Below are positions 5,663-6,524 of a stretch of DNA of 6,524 bases, one piece after another. Position 1 is the stretch's first letter. Each line of letters begins with the position of its first letter. Origin of the DNA: Eggerthellaceae bacterium (GTDB lineage Bacteria; Actinomycetota; Coriobacteriia; Coriobacteriales; Eggerthellaceae); assembly GCA_017459485.1 (NCBI GenBank), contig JAFUCW010000187.1, positions 1 through 6,524 of the forward strand, written 5' to 3'. Both the position numbers and the translations under genes were made by a program. A model generated the notes under the pieces. That model saw nothing but the letters and a program-made list of their open reading frames with translations. It was not told where the DNA came from and did no database searches.

Positions 5663-6199
5663 CTACTCGTTGGGCCAAGCATTCGCTTTGAGCGTCGGTG
5701 CCAAATCCTTGCCCGCGCCATTCGTGTAGACACGTCTGCCCGACAAGTCGACCACCGCAAGCTCTATGTCGGCCCATCCTTCAAGACCAAACTTGAAGTT
5801 CTTGCGAAAACGAACTTTACGTACTGCTTTCGCGGCATTATCGCTGGTGCTGTCGGCTATCAGCACCAGCGCAATGTTGCTGGACATGTGGTTGGGCTTA
5901 GGCTCCGCCTTCTTGATGCCGTGCTCCTTCATGTAGTCCACCCATTCGGCCAAGGTGTCTTCGTCCAAGGAGTCGGTAGTCTGAAAGAACAAGTACTCGT
6001 GAGAGTCGATTTCCCACAGCTTCGCTTTTTTCGAAAGAACGTATTGCTCTCCGTGAGTATGGAACTCCGCGTACCCCGGAAACGTCCTGCCCTCGAAATC
6101 GTGGTCGCGATAGATGTCGAAATACGACTGATGCGCCAACAGCAGCTTCTCGAGCACTTCCTCTTTCGTTAGAACGGCGATCTGCTCCCCCTTTTTCAC
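5663..6199 (-). CDS. Uncharacterised 178-residue cytoplasmic protein
   Basis: A soluble alpha/beta-looking protein with no signal peptide or membrane segment. An N-terminal helix (TKEEVLEKLLLAHQSYFDIY, residues 11-30) is followed by a strand-rich part (FPGYAEFHTHGEQYVLSKKA, 40-59, then KLWEIDSHEYLFFQTT), a helix (DEDTLAEWVDYMKEHG, 79-94), and a C-terminal half with VLIADSTSDNAAKAVRKVRF (112-131), FKFGLEGWADIELAVVDLSG (135-154) and VYTNGAGKDL. This pattern recalls a domain of unknown function seen in Clostridia and related anaerobes, possibly DUF8052; I could not check this, and no activity is known to me. The only in-frame start after the upstream TGA is GTG at 6199. It has no ribosome site in front, yet AAGGGGGAG lies inside codons 3-5. 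It is followed after 70 nt by a cstA gene, suggesting co-expression but not a shared function. Confidence 0.8.
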   Translation of the reverse strand: MKKGEQIAVLTKEEVLEKLLLAHQSYFDIYRDHDFEGRTFPGYAEFHTHGEQYVLSKKAKLWEIDSHEYLFFQTTDSLDEDTLAEWVDYMKEHGIKKAEPKPNHMSSNIALVLIADSTSDNAAKAVRKVRFRKNFKFGLEGWADIELAVVDLSGRRVYTNGAGKDLAPTLKANAWPNE

Positions 6200-6230
6200 A
6201 TAATCCGTTCACGCAAGATACACAAACTCT

Positions 6231-6236
6231 ATCATA
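6231..6236 (-). promoter_or_regulatory. Possible -10 box for the 178-residue gene
   Basis: TATGAT on the minus strand lies about 32 nt before the GTG start in an AT-rich stretch and would place a start site near 6224. No convincing -35 is seen at 16-18 bp (AAGTCG at 6259-6254). A seven-T run (plus strand, 6258-6264) lies just upstream. Confidence 0.3.
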
Positions 6237-6362
6237 ACCTCACCACAATAAAACGACTTTTTTTCCAATGAGGCCCAATTGGTGCGATTATTCGGTAAGC
6301 GTCATCCACTAGATATGGCACTAAGAAGCCAAAATGACCCAATATAGCGGCCCCCACACTCA
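6237..6362. other. AT-rich intergenic stretch without a gene
   Basis: No convincing reading frame or RNA gene is seen here. It contains a T7 run at 6258-6264 and an 8-bp palindrome ccaattgg at 6275-6282. Base composition changes sharply from AT-rich to very GC-rich at about 6349. Confidence 0.5.
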
Positions 6363-6524
6363 GCGCGAACGAGCGCCAAAGGCCCGAGCGACGCGCGGCG
6401 GGAGCGCCCCCGGCAGCTGCCCTCCCCGGATCGCGCGAGCGAAGCGACGCGCGGCCAGGTCCCGCCAGGGCAACCCTCCCTGGGTAGCGCGAGCGAGCGC
6501 AGCGAGCGAAGGCGCGGCCAGGTC
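6363..6524. repeat. GC-rich imperfect iterated block, cut by the window end
   Basis: Three imperfect iterations begin with gcgcga(a/g)cga at 6363, 6433 and 6487. Lengths are about 70 nt, 54 nt and at least 38 nt. The first two end in a similar CCCTCCC-x-GG segment (6420-6429 and 6474-6483), and the last two share gcgcggccaggtc (6449-6461 and 6512-6524). Internal hairpins include ccaggg/ccctgg (6465-6470 with 6478-6483) and the palindrome ggcagctgcc (6412-6421). Composition is almost wholly G and C with gagcg-type microrepeats. No reading frame with a start codon is visible. The block continues beyond the window, so its true extent and function cannot be judged. Confidence 0.6.

Noticed and set aside
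4378..5691. Long plus-strand open frame (437 codons) opposite cstA
   Set aside because: Its sequence is Asp/Gly/His/Gln-rich and low in hydrophobic residues, typical of the reverse complement of a GC-rich membrane-protein gene.
41..6199. A single five-gene operon or a novel integrated system
   Set aside because: The gaps of 199-288 nt contain a terminator, candidate promoters and repeats, and the genes have unrelated roles. Only the 178-residue gene plus the upstream cstA look linked.
6363..6524. tRNA or rRNA gene
   Set aside because: No cloverleaf, anticodon arm, T-loop motif or rRNA signature can be seen in the GC-rich block.

Overview
The window carries five protein genes, all on the minus strand. 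In transcription order (right to left) they are: an uncharacterised 178-residue protein (6199-5663), two consecutive CstA-family peptide/pyruvate transporters (5592-3784 and 3584-1788), an AhpC-type peroxiredoxin (1499-930) and a NUDIX hydrolase (655-41). Base composition is moderately GC-rich. The roughly 600-residue CstA proteins and the mix of strong Shine-Dalgarno and apparently leaderless starts would fit an anaerobic Coriobacteriia-type actinobacterium (Eggerthellaceae-like, amino-acid/peptide-using). That placement is an inference from gene content and style, not from a marker gene.

Layout. 6200-6524 has no gene. Its left part is AT-rich and holds the likely promoter of the 178-residue protein. 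Its right part (6363-6524) is a very GC-rich, imperfectly iterated block that runs off the window edge. The 178-residue protein ends 70 nt before the upstream transporter gene and could share its transcript. A GC-rich hairpin with a T-rich tail follows the upstream cstA, and an extended -10 promoter precedes the downstream cstA. The two transporter paralogs are therefore probably separate transcription units despite lying in tandem. The 288-nt gap between the downstream cstA and ahpC contains a 23-bp tandem repeat and, near ahpC, an operator-like inverted repeat. The 274-nt gap between ahpC and the NUDIX gene contains a small hairpin, a 100-nt multi-part palindrome and a 17-bp tandem repeat. 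A perfect TATAAT box then lies immediately before the NUDIX start.

How the genes relate. The two CstA proteins would import peptides and/or pyruvate. AhpC would remove peroxides, but its usual reductase partner AhpF is not in the window. The NUDIX enzyme looks like a housekeeping or NAD/ADP-ribose-type hydrolase. Only the 178-residue gene and the upstream cstA have a spacing that suggests joint expression. I see no defence system, mobile element with a transposase, CRISPR array, tRNA or rRNA. The least explained parts are the non-coding repeats and palindromes between the genes and the uncharacterised protein beside cstA.
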